DNA of 64,000 nt from Paenibacillus contaminans (GCF_003285015.1 NZ_QMFB01000001.1:682001-746000), one strand, 5' to 3'; positions 33,252-42,308 are shown, counted from the stretch's first letter. The notes: generated from the sequence alone by a model not told the origin. Numbers and translations: made by a program.

Positions 33252-33280
33252 AGGCTGCCGGTTGGAACGGCGGCCTTGTT
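33252..33280 (+). terminator. Probable terminator of the ger operon
   Basis: GGCTGCCG (33253-33260) pairs with CGGCGGCC (33268-33275), one G-U, loop GTTGGAA, tail TTGTT. The short T-run makes it a weaker call. The rest of 33186-33439 holds no gene. Confidence 0.6.
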
Positions 33281-33439
33281 ATGCGAACGAGCAGAAGTGC
33301 CTTGCTAAAACTTACAACTGAGCCTACAATTTATTTCAGGTGTTTCCTAGAGAATAGTAAGTACATACGGGATAGGCATTGGAGGTTCATTAGCGTGGAG
33401 GACCGTTTGGTATAGAAGAGGTTTAATAAAATCTACGCC

Positions 33440-34639
33440 ATGCAGCTGGCGACGATTTTTTTGGGCAGCGTTATTTTTGGTTTCTCGGAAAATATTAAAG
33501 GACCGGCCATTCCGCGAATCCAGTTCGATTTCATGTTAAACGAATCGCAGCTTGGCGCTTTGCTATCGCTTAATGCACTCGGGTATTTGATCGCATGTTC
33601 ATTCACAGCATTTCTGGCGCGAATATGGGGCATTAAGCTTGTAAGTATCGCCGCATTCGGAGCGATGATCGCTTCCGGGATTCTTATTTATTTCTCCCGC
33701 AGTTATCCGATGTTCTCCTCGTCTTATTTCCTGATGTACGTTGGGAACGGCATGCTTGAAATCGCGTTAGCCATTCTTGGGGCGCGGATCTTCGTGAAAA
33801 ATACGGGAACGATGATGAATTTGACCCACGGCTTTTATGGTCTTAGCTCCACGGTGGCTCCCTTGATTGCAACGGGGTTAATGACGGTAAGCGTATTCGG
33901 CCACACGCTCGACTGGCGCGGCATGTATTTGGTCATGCTTTCGTTATCCATTCTGCCGATACTTTTTGCTTTGCGCAGTACTTTCCCAGGCGATGAAATC
34001 TCGCACGAAGACCGGATTCCGTTGAAAATGCTGATGCGAGACCCGGCCTTGTGGTTTATGGTGTTGATTCTCTCGTTTGGCGTGGTGTCGGAATTGGCGG
34101 TAGGCGGTTGGCTGGTTAATTTTCTGGAGAAGGCTTACGAGTGGGATACCGTTACGGCTTCCGGCATGCTGTCCGCCTTTTTCCTCTGTTTTGCTTTAGC
34201 AAGACTTTTGCTCGGGCCGTTGACGGATAAAATCGGGTTTAACCTATCGCTTATTATTTTTTCTGGGTTTTCTGCCGTATGCACGTTTGGAGCCATTTTG
34301 GGAGGAGAGAGGCTTGCCTATTTGTTTGCTGCGGCAGGAATCGGCATAGCGATGATTTATCCGACGGTTATGGCGTTTCTTGCCAAAAGATATCCGAACG
34401 GCAGCGATACGGCCATTACTTTTACGGTTACGCTAATGGGAGTAGGGAGCGTCATTGGCAATTATCTGATAGGGGGAGTCATTGAAGCTGTCAAGCGTTT
34501 ATACGGAGCCGATACCCAAATCGGGCTGCTCCGCGGACTCCAAGCCGGGTACGGCTTCATCGGATTATGTGCCGCAGTATGCGCGGTTTGCAGCTATATG
34601 TTATACCTTCATTTAAGACGGAAAGAAGAACTGATTTAG
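33440..34639 (+). CDS. MFS transporter (FucP/sugar-type)
   Basis: A 399-residue, 12-helix MFS protein. The N-terminal domain has FGFSENIKGPAIPRIQ and NESQLGALLSLNALGYLIAC, resembling the FGHP/FucP-like sugar branch rather than drug exporters (no GxLxDRxGRK; it has LARIWGIKLV). The ATG at 33440 is the only usable start: the eight codons before it (KRFNKIYA) look like normal N-terminal sequence but are preceded by TAG, and GAAGAGG is about 20 bases away. It lies beside an AraC regulator and a DUF5107 protein, suggesting carbohydrate uptake. N-terminus uncertain. Confidence 0.82.
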   Translation: MQLATIFLGSVIFGFSENIKGPAIPRIQFDFMLNESQLGALLSLNALGYLIACSFTAFLARIWGIKLVSIAAFGAMIASGILIYFSRSYPMFSSSYFLMYVGNGMLEIALAILGARIFVKNTGTMMNLTHGFYGLSSTVAPLIATGLMTVSVFGHTLDWRGMYLVMLSLSILPILFALRSTFPGDEISHEDRIPLKMLMRDPALWFMVLILSFGVVSELAVGGWLVNFLEKAYEWDTVTASGMLSAFFLCFALARLLLGPLTDKIGFNLSLIIFSGFSAVCTFGAILGGERLAYLFAAAGIGIAMIYPTVMAFLAKRYPNGSDTAITFTVTLMGVGSVIGNYLIGGVIEAVKRLYGADTQIGLLRGLQAGYGFIGLCAAVCAVCSYMLYLHLRRKEELI

Positions 34640-34647
34640 TACATCGC

Positions 34648-35508
34648 TTACAAGCCCCGATGCCTGGCTTCCTTGGGGCTGATCCCCTCAAATTTTTTGT
34701 ACACTCTGCTAAAATACAGCTGGTCGACGAATCCGACGATCAGCGAGATTTGGCGTATGGTCAAGCGGGTGTCGCGTAAAAGCTCCTTCGCTTTATGCAG
34801 TCTGAATTTGATCAAATAATCCTTGGGAGTCGAGCCGGTCCGTTGCTTAAACAAATGAATGTACCGGCTTACGGAAAGGCCTGCGAGTCCGGATAGCTCA
34901 GGAATCGTGATCGGTTTCTCGTAGTTCGCGTGAAGGTAGCTGATGGACAACTCGAGTCTGTTGCTGCTTTCAAGCTGCGCGCTTGTATACCCGGACTGCA
35001 AACAGCTGCGCGAAATTAAGGAAAGCATTTGAATCAGAAGAGCGGATATGTTCAAATCATAGCCGATTTTTTGCGAAAGCATTTCGTTCCGGGCCATCTT
35101 CGATAAATAGGCGTACTCCTCCATTTGCCCTGTCTTGTAAATGCTTCTGTCGGATAGACCGAGTCTGTGCAGGGTGCTTTCAACGCCATACCCCGTGAAA
35201 TGAATCCAGTAGCTTTCGATCGGCTGCTCGTCGCTTAATCGATATAGCTGCTCTTCCCCGGGACGATAAATGACAACGGTTCCGTCCCCGACTTCATGAT
35301 CCCCGCCGTCGGCCCTTACGATCGCCTTGCCGGAATGGTTGTAGATCAACAAATAATCCTTTCTGCCGAATTTGCGGTATCGCTCGTATTTTGTATTCTG
35401 AAGGCCGTAGTGGCCGATGCAATTCATTTGGAGAAACTCGGTTGCGCTCGCAGTCCCCCCTTCATCCAGCTCCGGTATGTGATAAGCCGAATAAAACAAA
35501 CGCCTCAC
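34648..35508 (-). CDS. AraC-family transcriptional regulator with cupin sensor
   Basis: A 286-residue AraC/XylS regulator. The N-terminal AraC-binding cupin (to about 170; YLLIYNHSGKAIVRADG, DGTVVIYRPGEEQLYRL) is followed by two helix-turn-helix motifs, IPELSGLAGLSVSRYIHLFK and IRQISLIVGFVDQLYFSR, ending in the standard GISPKEAR. The frame starts at GTG 35508; a TTG at 35499 preceded by GAGGG at 9 bases is an alternative start. It is divergent from the DUF5107 gene and convergent with the MFS gene, so it probably controls one or both in response to a sugar. Confidence 0.93.
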   Translation of the reverse strand: MRRLFYSAYHIPELDEGGTASATEFLQMNCIGHYGLQNTKYERYRKFGRKDYLLIYNHSGKAIVRADGGDHEVGDGTVVIYRPGEEQLYRLSDEQPIESYWIHFTGYGVESTLHRLGLSDRSIYKTGQMEEYAYLSKMARNEMLSQKIGYDLNISALLIQMLSLISRSCLQSGYTSAQLESSNRLELSISYLHANYEKPITIPELSGLAGLSVSRYIHLFKQRTGSTPKDYLIKFRLHKAKELLRDTRLTIRQISLIVGFVDQLYFSRVYKKFEGISPKEARHRGL

Positions 35509-35618
35509 GCCCTCTATAAATTAATCCATATAATTGCGATTTTAATCACTATTATTCAACGAAATTATAGACTATGATGTGAAAAAAGTACATATTTTGT
35601 GGAGAGGGATGAGCGCGT

Positions 35619-37640
35619 ATGGCAGTATACAATTCGGTTATAAACATGGAGGCCGCAGATTTAAACGGCGAAAACCCGCTTCCGAAGTTTAGGAGCAGAC
35701 AGCGGCATCGGAACGTGGCGGAGAACGGAAGCCTTTCATTGGAGCAGAAGGAGAAGCTGGGCAGCGAAACCGGGGAAAGATATTTGCCTTACCGGATGCA
35801 GGACCGCTATACGAGGGATAGACGGATGACTCCAATTAAATCGATAGTTGTTGAAAACGAAATCCTGCAAGCCGTATTTTTACCCGATTACGGAGGCAGA
35901 TTGTACTCGCTCAAGGATAAGCGTACGAACCGCGAGGTGCTGTACAAAAATCCGGTGCTTCAGCCGGCCAATCTTGCTATTCTGGATGCCTGGTTCTCTG
36001 GGGGGATCGAATGGAACATCGGGCAGCTGGGGCATACCTTCTTGACGTGCTCGCCGGTACATGCGGCAAAGCTTGCCGATGAGGAAGGGAACGAGTTTTT
36101 GCGGCTGTATGAATATGAGCGCTGCAAAAATGTATTTTGGCAAATCGACGTCCATCTTCCGCCCGGGTCGGAGCATTTGCGCGTTTATGTCCGGATCGTC
36201 AACGATAATGACGAAGCCGTTCCGATGTACTGGTGGACAAATGTCGCGGTCGAGGAGACGGAACGTTCGCGCGTCTTCTCTTCAACCGGCGATGTGATTT
36301 ATATCGACCATCATGTCAAAGGATTTGGAGCCGGGAAGCTACCCAATTTGCCGACAGTGCCTGACGCTGACGTTTCGTATCCGCTGCAATTCCCGTTTGC
36401 CAATGAGTATTTTTTTCAACCTCCGCATGATTACCGTTCTCCTTGGGAGGCGATTGCCTATGAGGACGGCAGATTGGTTTATGAACGTTCGACCTCGCTG
36501 CTTCGCTACCGTAAAATGTTCTGCTGGGGAAATCATACGGGTGGCCGGAGATGGCGCGATTTTCTAAGCAGACCGGGCGAAGGCGACTACATTGAAATTC
36601 AAGGCGGCCTAGCGCCTACCCAGCTGCATGGAATCGATCAGCCGGCGCAGTCAACATGGGATTTCACGCAGCTGTACGGTGTCGTCGATGTGGATGCGGA
36701 CAAAACCAATCAAGGAAATTGGGACGAAGCCCGGAACTATATAGATGAGATTGTAGAACAGCTGCTTCCGGAGGACGAGGTATACAGGATTCATGAGAAG
36801 CTGCAAAGCTACGCAGATCGTGAGCCTGAGCTGCTATTGCATACAGGGTCGGGCTGGGGCGCTTTGGAGAGACGGCGCCGCGAAAGAATGGAAGACAGAA
36901 CGACGCCGAAGGGACTCCGGTTCGAAGAGACCAGCCTGACCGCTGCTCAGCAGCCTTGGCTGGAATTGATGATGGCAGGGCGATTGCCGGATCAAGGGAT
37001 TGACGAAATACCGGCTTCGTGGATGGTGCAAGAGGAATGGCTTGCCATGCTTCAGGTGAGTCTTACGGAAACTGAGAATGAATCATGGGCGGCATTTATG
37101 CACCTTGGCGTGATGCTTTATGAGCAAGGGGCCGAGGAGGAAGCCGTTGAAGCTTGGGAGCGTTCCCTGCAAATCCGACCTTCAGCTTGGGTACTCCGGA
37201 ATCTTGCCGAGGTTAGCAAACATAAGGGGGATACAGAGGTGGCAGTCTCCTATTTGGAGCAGGCTTACCTTGTATCGGGAGGTTTTCCGGACAGAGCGTT
37301 TGCGGAAGAGTATTTGGAACTGCTGATGAAATCCGGTCAGCATACGAAAGTATGGAGCCTGTACGAATCATTCCCGGAGTCGATTAAGAGCACACAGCGA
37401 CTGCAAGTCATCGTAGGAGAAGCGGCGCTGGAGATGAACGAGTTTGATTTTCTGGAACGGTTATTCGCAGCGGATTTGGCTGTCATACGAGAAGGCGAGC
37501 TGTCGATCGTCAAGCTATGGTACCGTTATCAGGCCAAGAAGCTGGCTATGAAGAACAATGTGGAGCTCACCAGCGAGCTGGAGACCCAAGCGGCCGCTTT
37601 ATTCCCGCCTCCTCGGCATATTGATTTTAGAATGAGCTGA
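35619..37640 (+). CDS. DUF5107 domain protein with TPR-like C-terminus
   Basis: A 673-residue soluble protein. The N-terminal two thirds match DUF5107: a beta-sandwich with IKSIVVENEILQAVFLPDYG, WFSGGIEWNIGQLGHT, and DDRxxPMYWWTNVAVEE-like blocks, similar in shape to galactose-mutarotase-like sugar-binding folds. The C-terminal third has tetratricopeptide-like helices (HLGVMLYEQGAEEEAVEAWE, WVLRNLAEVSKHKGDTEVA). No signal peptide, so it is cytoplasmic. GGAGAGGG precedes the ATG. In related bacteria DUF5107 genes adjoin glycoside-utilisation genes, and here an AraC regulator and an MFS transporter flank it. Confidence 0.88.
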   Translation: MAVYNSVINMEAADLNGENPLPKFRSRQRHRNVAENGSLSLEQKEKLGSETGERYLPYRMQDRYTRDRRMTPIKSIVVENEILQAVFLPDYGGRLYSLKDKRTNREVLYKNPVLQPANLAILDAWFSGGIEWNIGQLGHTFLTCSPVHAAKLADEEGNEFLRLYEYERCKNVFWQIDVHLPPGSEHLRVYVRIVNDNDEAVPMYWWTNVAVEETERSRVFSSTGDVIYIDHHVKGFGAGKLPNLPTVPDADVSYPLQFPFANEYFFQPPHDYRSPWEAIAYEDGRLVYERSTSLLRYRKMFCWGNHTGGRRWRDFLSRPGEGDYIEIQGGLAPTQLHGIDQPAQSTWDFTQLYGVVDVDADKTNQGNWDEARNYIDEIVEQLLPEDEVYRIHEKLQSYADREPELLLHTGSGWGALERRRRERMEDRTTPKGLRFEETSLTAAQQPWLELMMAGRLPDQGIDEIPASWMVQEEWLAMLQVSLTETENESWAAFMHLGVMLYEQGAEEEAVEAWERSLQIRPSAWVLRNLAEVSKHKGDTEVAVSYLEQAYLVSGGFPDRAFAEEYLELLMKSGQHTKVWSLYESFPESIKSTQRLQVIVGEAALEMNEFDFLERLFAADLAVIREGELSIVKLWYRYQAKKLAMKNNVELTSELETQAAALFPPPRHIDFRMS

Positions 37641-37755
37641 TGAAATAGCGTTTTAAGTCGATAGGGCTAGCACTTGCCGTCGCCAGGATCAGGGCAGTCC
37701 CGATATCATTCTTACTATTTTCATCCCCTGTTTAGCGCACTTGATTGGCGAACGG

Positions 37756-37802
37756 ATAAGCTTCCATCACCGCATTAGCAGCGGTTTTGGAAGCTTATTT
37801 TA
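37756..37802 (+). terminator. Rho-independent terminator
   Basis: ATAAGCTTCC (37756-37765) is an exact complement of GGAAGCTTAT (37789-37798), with an inner ACCGC/GCGGT pair, followed by TTTAC. It lies 115 bases after the DUF5107 gene; no gene occupies 37641-37953. Confidence 0.78.
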
Positions 37803-37953
37803 CATTTCGGAAAAAACCGATCCGTTACAGCATTTTGAACTGCCTCGGTTTTACAATATAATTGTTAAAGAACAGGCAGGATATCTGAGAAAACTTTGCA
37901 ATAAAACTCTGCTCAACAAGTATCATCAATTATTTTCATGGAGTGGAATCAGA

Positions 37954-38490
37954 ATGATCATCCAAAGTATTTCATTGTCGTGGGATAAAAAGACTAGAGG
38001 AGCTCCTTATTCAACTTTACGAAATCGGTATAATAAATCATTCGGTATTCCGGATTCAATGATCCATGATAACTCCCAATTAACCTTTCCCGTTCATAAA
38101 ATAGAACTCATCCAAAACGAAAATGGGATTGAGATGAAGTATAATAAAGTTGAATATGTTGAATCAAGGTTACATAGTTGGAAGCTCGGGTGTATGGAAA
38201 TTCAAAGAGATGACGACGAATGTATCGTTTATTTCAATTATTCCGATCATTGTGGAAAACCGATTAGATACGATACGCGAAATCACTATTTATCGGAAAA
38301 GTCTTTTGAACTCAGTAAAAATGAATACGGAAGAATTTCCTATAACGGAAGATGGATACACCCTCATACAGGGGAATGGATATACCGGTTACATATTCTG
38401 AATGTTTATAATTCCAGTTGCACCGATAAAGAGCTATTAAATAAGAAACATCCAATGAAAGAATATAAGCAGTTGGCCGTTCTTTTTTAG
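37954..38490 (+). CDS. AT-rich hypothetical protein
   Basis: A 178-residue predicted protein, MIIQSISLSWDKKTRG at the start, rich in Lys, Asn, Tyr and Ile; base composition is clearly more AT-rich than neighbours. The frame is open from a TTG at 37741, but a terminator hairpin lies inside that extension and the ATG at 37954 is preceded by GGAGTGG at 7 bases, so the short form is favoured. There is no signal peptide or recognisable motif. It may be recently acquired. Function unknown. Confidence 0.5.
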   Translation: MIIQSISLSWDKKTRGAPYSTLRNRYNKSFGIPDSMIHDNSQLTFPVHKIELIQNENGIEMKYNKVEYVESRLHSWKLGCMEIQRDDDECIVYFNYSDHCGKPIRYDTRNHYLSEKSFELSKNEYGRISYNGRWIHPHTGEWIYRLHILNVYNSSCTDKELLNKKHPMKEYKQLAVLF

Positions 38491-38550
38491 GGGTCCCTCA
38501 GGTAATTTGAACATGGTGTATACTTATACGAAAAGTCTTGGAGGGTTAGT

Positions 38551-39003
38551 ATGATTACGTTTAGAGCCGCCTCAGCAAAAGACCTAAATGACATCGTACA
38601 AATGCTTGCCGACGATGAATTGGGCAGCACAAGAGAACGTTACGAAACACCGCTTCCGGAAAGCTACATTAAGGCTTTTGAAGCCATTGATGCGGATCCG
38701 AATAATGAGTTGATCGTTGCTTGCTTAGGCGAAGAGGTCGTTGGCGTTCAGCAGCTTACTTTTACTCCTTACATTACGCATCAAGGGAGTTGGAGAGCCA
38801 CGATTGAAGGGGTGCGGACCGCAGCTTCGGTAAGGGGGCAGGGGATCGGGAGCCAATTGATAGAATGGGCTATCGAGCGAGCGAAAGAACGAGGCTGCCG
38901 AATGATTCAGCTGACAACCGATAAAAAGCGGACGGACGCTTTGCGTTTTTATGAGCGGTTGGGATTTCAAGCGACTCACGAAGGTTTGAAAATGAAGCTG
39001 TGA
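38551..39003 (+). CDS. GNAT-family N-acetyltransferase
   Basis: A 150-residue acetyltransferase. The acetyl-CoA-binding motif is VRTAASVRGQGIGSQLIEWA (about 88-107), followed by ERGCRMIQLTTDKKRTDALRF and the typical end FYERLGFQATHEGLKMKL. GGAGGG precedes the ATG by 6 bases. Single gene; the substrate is not predictable, though this compact type often acts on amino acids or small amines. Confidence 0.92.
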   Translation: MITFRAASAKDLNDIVQMLADDELGSTRERYETPLPESYIKAFEAIDADPNNELIVACLGEEVVGVQQLTFTPYITHQGSWRATIEGVRTAASVRGQGIGSQLIEWAIERAKERGCRMIQLTTDKKRTDALRFYERLGFQATHEGLKMKL

Positions 39004-39038
39004 TTTGTATGGAGAATTCGCAGCACGATTATAGAATT

Positions 39039-39174
39039 GTTAAATTGTATATGAATTTTCATATAGATTTATCGAATTTCACCCGAATCGTTAAAATGTA
39101 TTTGAATATTCATATAGATTCGTTGAATGTTACGCGAAAGACTAATTTGTATATGATTTTTCATATACATTACA
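39039..39174. repeat. Three tandem ~51-bp palindrome-bearing repeats
   Basis: Copies start at 39039, 39090 and 39140. Each opens with a GTTAAATTGTATATGAAT-type block and contains the palindrome TGTATATGAA-TT-TTCATATA or a variant. Frames through it encode repeated VKLYMNFHID-like peptides, a product of the repeat. It lies just after the acetyltransferase and before a terminator. Confidence 0.75.
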
Positions 39175-39186
39175 AAGTGTATGAAA

Positions 39187-39238
39187 AACCTCCGATTCCG
39201 CTGGTACTGGTACTATAGGGATGGAGGTTCTTCTTTTG
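39187..39238 (+). terminator. Probable terminator downstream of the acetyltransferase
   Basis: AACCTCC (39187-39193) and GGAGGTT (39223-39229) pair, with a GGTACTGGTACT loop region, followed by CTTCTTTTG. Confidence 0.65.
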
Positions 39239-39317
39239 TATAGTACCCTATACGGGCGGATACGCGTTCGTTTTTGCGTTCATTGACCGAAGGTCTTACG
39301 GGATCGGTTTCCCCCTA

Positions 39318-40118
39318 TCAAAAATAAACGCGTACCTGTACAAGATCTATGATGCTGCCGTCTTTCGCGCTCCGGGCGTAAACCCATATATTACCGCCTC
39401 GTGCGGTAGGCGCCCGGTCGAATGGCACGGTTGCGGCAAAATAGCCGTATGCTGGTCCGCCCTCCGTTGCCGTTGTAAATTTTTCGTTCGATACGACCAC
39501 ATCGTTATCATCCCGAAGCTGAAACAGGACATTGGCTTCAAATGCCCGAGCAAAACCCTCAACCCGATCGCCGCTTTGGAAAAGATCTCCGGGATACGGG
39601 CGAATGACTACGATATTTCTAGAAGACGGTAAGGGGAGAAGCAGACGGTATCCGGTATAGATCAAATCAAGAGAGAATCCGGGACGGCCTTCGTTCGCAT
39701 TCAAAATATTTCCTACTGGAATTTGAAAATATCTGGAGATGCCGGACAATGTATCGCCGGACTGCACTTCATAGACGAAAGCCGGCACCCAAACCGGTTG
39801 CCCGCCGGTCAAGGGTAAACCTTGGATTTGACGGTTTATCCCAGCCAGGAGGTCGGCGTGTGCCGAAAAGCGCTGACCGATTCGAACAAACGTATCTCCC
39901 GGGACTGTTATATAAATGGTTCGATAAGGGTGTTCGGCTGGAAGGGGGACCAACAGCGTCCAACCCGGGTAGATTGTATTAGGATTTGCAAAGGGCGGAT
40001 ACAGCAGATTCGCTTTTTGAATCTCCGCTACAGTGCTTCCCAATCGCGATGCGATTGCAAATAAGGTATCTCCAGGTTGTACCGTATATAAGACATGGGT
40101 TTCTTTCACGACGGACAT
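39318..40118 (-). CDS. Triple-LysM protein with C-terminal Gmad2 domain (spore envelope)
   Basis: A 266-residue protein without a classical signal peptide. Three LysM modules are visible (YTVQPGDTLFAIASRLG; ITVPGDTFVRIGQRF; YEVQSGDTLSGISRYFQIP), which bind peptidoglycan or chitin-like glycans. The C-terminal 100 residues, from IVVIRPYPGDLFQSGDRVEG to LVQVRVYF, form a Gmad2 Ig-like domain. LysM proteins lacking signal peptides are common in spore coats and cortex, and Gmad2 is linked to germination proteins, so a spore-envelope role is likely. The ATG at 40118 sits 10 bases after AAGGGAGAG; an ATG two codons earlier is closer to it. Confidence 0.86.
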   Translation of the reverse strand: MSVVKETHVLYTVQPGDTLFAIASRLGSTVAEIQKANLLYPPFANPNTIYPGWTLLVPLPAEHPYRTIYITVPGDTFVRIGQRFSAHADLLAGINRQIQGLPLTGGQPVWVPAFVYEVQSGDTLSGISRYFQIPVGNILNANEGRPGFSLDLIYTGYRLLLPLPSSRNIVVIRPYPGDLFQSGDRVEGFARAFEANVLFQLRDDNDVVVSNEKFTTATEGGPAYGYFAATVPFDRAPTARGGNIWVYARSAKDGSIIDLVQVRVYF

Positions 40119-40249
40119 GATCATTCACTCTCCCTTGGGCTATGGGCTATCCATTCCATGGTATGCACAGGTTTGGAGGAAGGAGAGTATACCTAGTCGG
40201 AGTTGAGTATGTATATTTATGGAAAAATATTTCAAAATATGTATCGATC

Positions 40250-40287
40250 AAAAAACAGACTGACGAGCGTCCGCCATCAGCCTGTTC
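40250..40287 (-). terminator. Terminator of the PhyH gene
   Basis: On the minus strand GAACAGGCTGA pairs with TCAGTCTGTT (one G-U) and is followed by TTTTTG. It ends the PhyH transcript before the LysM gene. Confidence 0.8.
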
Positions 40288-40318
40288 GGTGAAGAGATGC
40301 CAATTGTCCAAAAGTAAC

Positions 40319-41104
40319 TTATGATCTTTTCCGGATGCGCTTGGAAAATTCGGGACGGGCAAAGTCATCAGTCGGGATATCGCCTTGGGGATTATGCCGA
40401 TACCGATCCTCGCCGCGCATTAGATAAGCCTTGAACTTGGGATTTTTCTCAAGATCGCATTTCACATCGGTGCTGGAGTATCGAATCACATACCCGATCC
40501 GCCAACGATCCGAAGGATTCGCGGGAGAACCGTGGATAATGGCATCGTCATGCAGCGAAATGCCTCCTGCAGGAATCGATAACGTAACGGCGCTGTCCTC
40601 ACGGAAGGTGCCGTCTTCCAACTGGAATGATAAGATTGATGCTTCATCGGCGATTTTATGCTGAACGAGACCGCCCTTGTGCGAGCCTGGAATGACCTTC
40701 ATGGCTCCGTTTCCCTCATCCACGTCGGTAAATGCAAGCCATACCGTTACGGAATGATGCGGAGACAAAGGCCAGTAATAGGAATCCTGATGCCACGGGA
40801 CAACCTTGCCGCTGCGCGGAGATTTCGTAATAAACTCGCTGCCCCACAGGTAGAAGTCAGGCCCAAGCAAATCCTCCACATAATCGAGAATTTGAGGATG
40901 CGAACAAATATCATACTGCCAGCGGCTTGTCTGATGCCAACCGATTATATCGGAAGGTGTTTCATCCTCGTTCAGCATGTCGAGCGTTCGCTTGTAGCCG
41001 GCACGTAATTGCTCCACTTCTTTTTCGTTAAAAATAGCCGGCATACCTATCAAGTAACCTTCCGACTTATAAGACTCCTGCTGCTCCCGGGTAAGTCTCG
41101 ACAT
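40319..41104 (-). CDS. Phytanoyl-CoA dioxygenase (PhyH) family oxygenase
   Basis: A 261-residue Fe(II)/2-oxoglutarate-dependent oxygenase. The iron ligands are the HxD in VPWHQDSYYW and a distal His in DAIIHGSPANPSDRWR, whose Arg would bind 2-oxoglutarate. The GNGAMKVIPGSHKGG loop is typical of the family. The start MSRLTREQQ at 41104 follows GAGGAG by 9 bases; the GTG three codons upstream lies within the site. It is divergent from an AraC regulator 150 bases away, the likely controller. Substrate unknown; it differs from the HEAT-fused PhyH at 21258. Confidence 0.91.
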   Translation of the reverse strand: MSRLTREQQESYKSEGYLIGMPAIFNEKEVEQLRAGYKRTLDMLNEDETPSDIIGWHQTSRWQYDICSHPQILDYVEDLLGPDFYLWGSEFITKSPRSGKVVPWHQDSYYWPLSPHHSVTVWLAFTDVDEGNGAMKVIPGSHKGGLVQHKIADEASILSFQLEDGTFREDSAVTLSIPAGGISLHDDAIIHGSPANPSDRWRIGYVIRYSSTDVKCDLEKNPKFKAYLMRGEDRYRHNPQGDIPTDDFARPEFSKRIRKRS

Positions 41105-41256
41105 CGCAATCACTCCTCTTCTTCGCTAGATTCTCCTTGAATATATAAGAAGTTAAACGTATTTTCGTTGGTTAAAGTGATATGGTGTCCAAAAGGTACT
41201 TGAACATTTGATTACAGCATGATATTAATGACAGCAAGAAGTGGGGGCGATGCTGA

Positions 41257-42144
41257 TTGGCGAAACTTGATCCTGCTACCGTTCAGCTTGAATCTTTGAT
41301 TCATGCCGTGCAAAGCAACATGAGTTTTATCGAGGTTACGAGCGCTTTCAAATGGGCAGATATCGGGTGGCATGTGCCGCCGGGCGTTCGAGCGGATTTT
41401 GAAATCAAATATGTGGCAAGAGGTCAGATAGCATTGCAGCAGGCAGGGCTCTCGATCGCCGGTTCACCAGGTGATTTGTTTTTTCTGGACAACCAGAAGG
41501 GCCACAGTTGCGAACACGGAACCTTCACGTTGTTCAGCTTCGGCTTTAACGTGGCGCAAAACGCGCCTGAAGGGAAACGGCTATATGAGCAAATCCAAGC
41601 GATTTTCGCTAAGCTGCCGCAGAAGCTTAAATTAGACATTCACGGCAGAATGATAAGACGATATACCGAGCTTAACAAGGAAATTTCAGTTCGTTCATTC
41701 GGATACGAAGTGAATCTGAAATGCTTGATGGTGCAGCTTTTGATTGAAGTAATGAGAATATGCCTGGTGATCCGGTCTTCCGCTTCCAACATTACGCCTT
41801 ATCAATACAACAAGTACACCGACTTGATTTCCGATATCATTGTTTATCTGCAGGAAAATGCCGGGGAACATATCGATCTTCATGAGCTGGGCGGCAAATA
41901 TATGCTGAATCCCCGATATTTAAATCGAATTTTCAAAGGGGCCACAGGATTCCCGATCTTCCGCTATCATCAAATGATCAAGGTGGAAAAAGCCAAAAAG
42001 CTGCTTAGCACCAGCGGACTCAATTTACTGGAAATTGCAATGGAGCTTGGGTTCGAGAGCAGTCAGTCCTTCAGCAAATTTTATAAAAAAATGACGCTGA
42101 TCACTCCTTCCGAATATCGGAAGATGCTGAAAGAGTCGGAGTGA
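41257..42144 (+). CDS. AraC-family transcriptional regulator
   Basis: A 295-residue AraC-type protein. The N-terminal cupin-like part has HVPPGVRADFEIKYVARGQI and GDLFFLDNQKGHSC; the C-terminal pair of HTH motifs is LHELGGKYMLNPRYLNRIFK and LLEIAMELGFESSQSFSKFYK, ending TPSEYRKM. It probably starts at TTG 41257, with GGGGGCGATG about 6-10 bases upstream. It is divergent from the PhyH gene and likely regulates it. Confidence 0.92.
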   Translation: MAKLDPATVQLESLIHAVQSNMSFIEVTSAFKWADIGWHVPPGVRADFEIKYVARGQIALQQAGLSIAGSPGDLFFLDNQKGHSCEHGTFTLFSFGFNVAQNAPEGKRLYEQIQAIFAKLPQKLKLDIHGRMIRRYTELNKEISVRSFGYEVNLKCLMVQLLIEVMRICLVIRSSASNITPYQYNKYTDLISDIIVYLQENAGEHIDLHELGGKYMLNPRYLNRIFKGATGFPIFRYHQMIKVEKAKKLLSTSGLNLLEIAMELGFESSQSFSKFYKKMTLITPSEYRKMLKESE

Positions 42145-42239
42145 GTGACATTACGTTTCACATATCCTTTTTAGAAAAAGAGGAGAAGGCGATGGGGGGC
42201 TAATTATAACGGCAGCTTCCAATATTCAGGTACTGGTAG

Positions 42240-42268
42240 TTGAAATTAAATCAAGGGCATGTTATTAT
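42240..42268 (+). promoter_or_regulatory. Sigma-A promoter of the ABC-F gene
   Basis: TTGAAA (42240-42245), a 17-base spacer and TATTAT (42263-42268). Initiation near 42275 gives a leader of about 250 bases containing the attenuator. Confidence 0.72.
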
Positions 42269-42302
42269 ACCGATAAATTAGTGATTGGAGTTGAAAAGAA
42301 TA

Positions 42303-42308
42303 ATGTAA
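42303..42308 (+). other. Candidate AUG-UAA start-stop leader in the ABC-F transcript
   Basis: ATGTAA occurs 12 bases after a GGAG (42287-42290), the first ribosome-site-like element of the predicted transcript. Ribosomes assembling or stalling here could influence the downstream attenuator. This is a motif-level inference, not a proven element. Confidence 0.3.

Noticed and set aside
33230..33415. 61-codon plus-strand frame after gerB
   Set aside because: It contains the probable ger terminator and has no ribosome site or family match.
37741..37953. TTG-initiated extension of the AT-rich hypothetical gene
   Set aside because: A strong terminator hairpin (37756-37798) lies inside it and there is no ribosome site; the ATG at 37954 has one.
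39000..39218. 72-codon frame after the GNAT gene
   Set aside because: It consists of the translated 51-bp tandem repeats.
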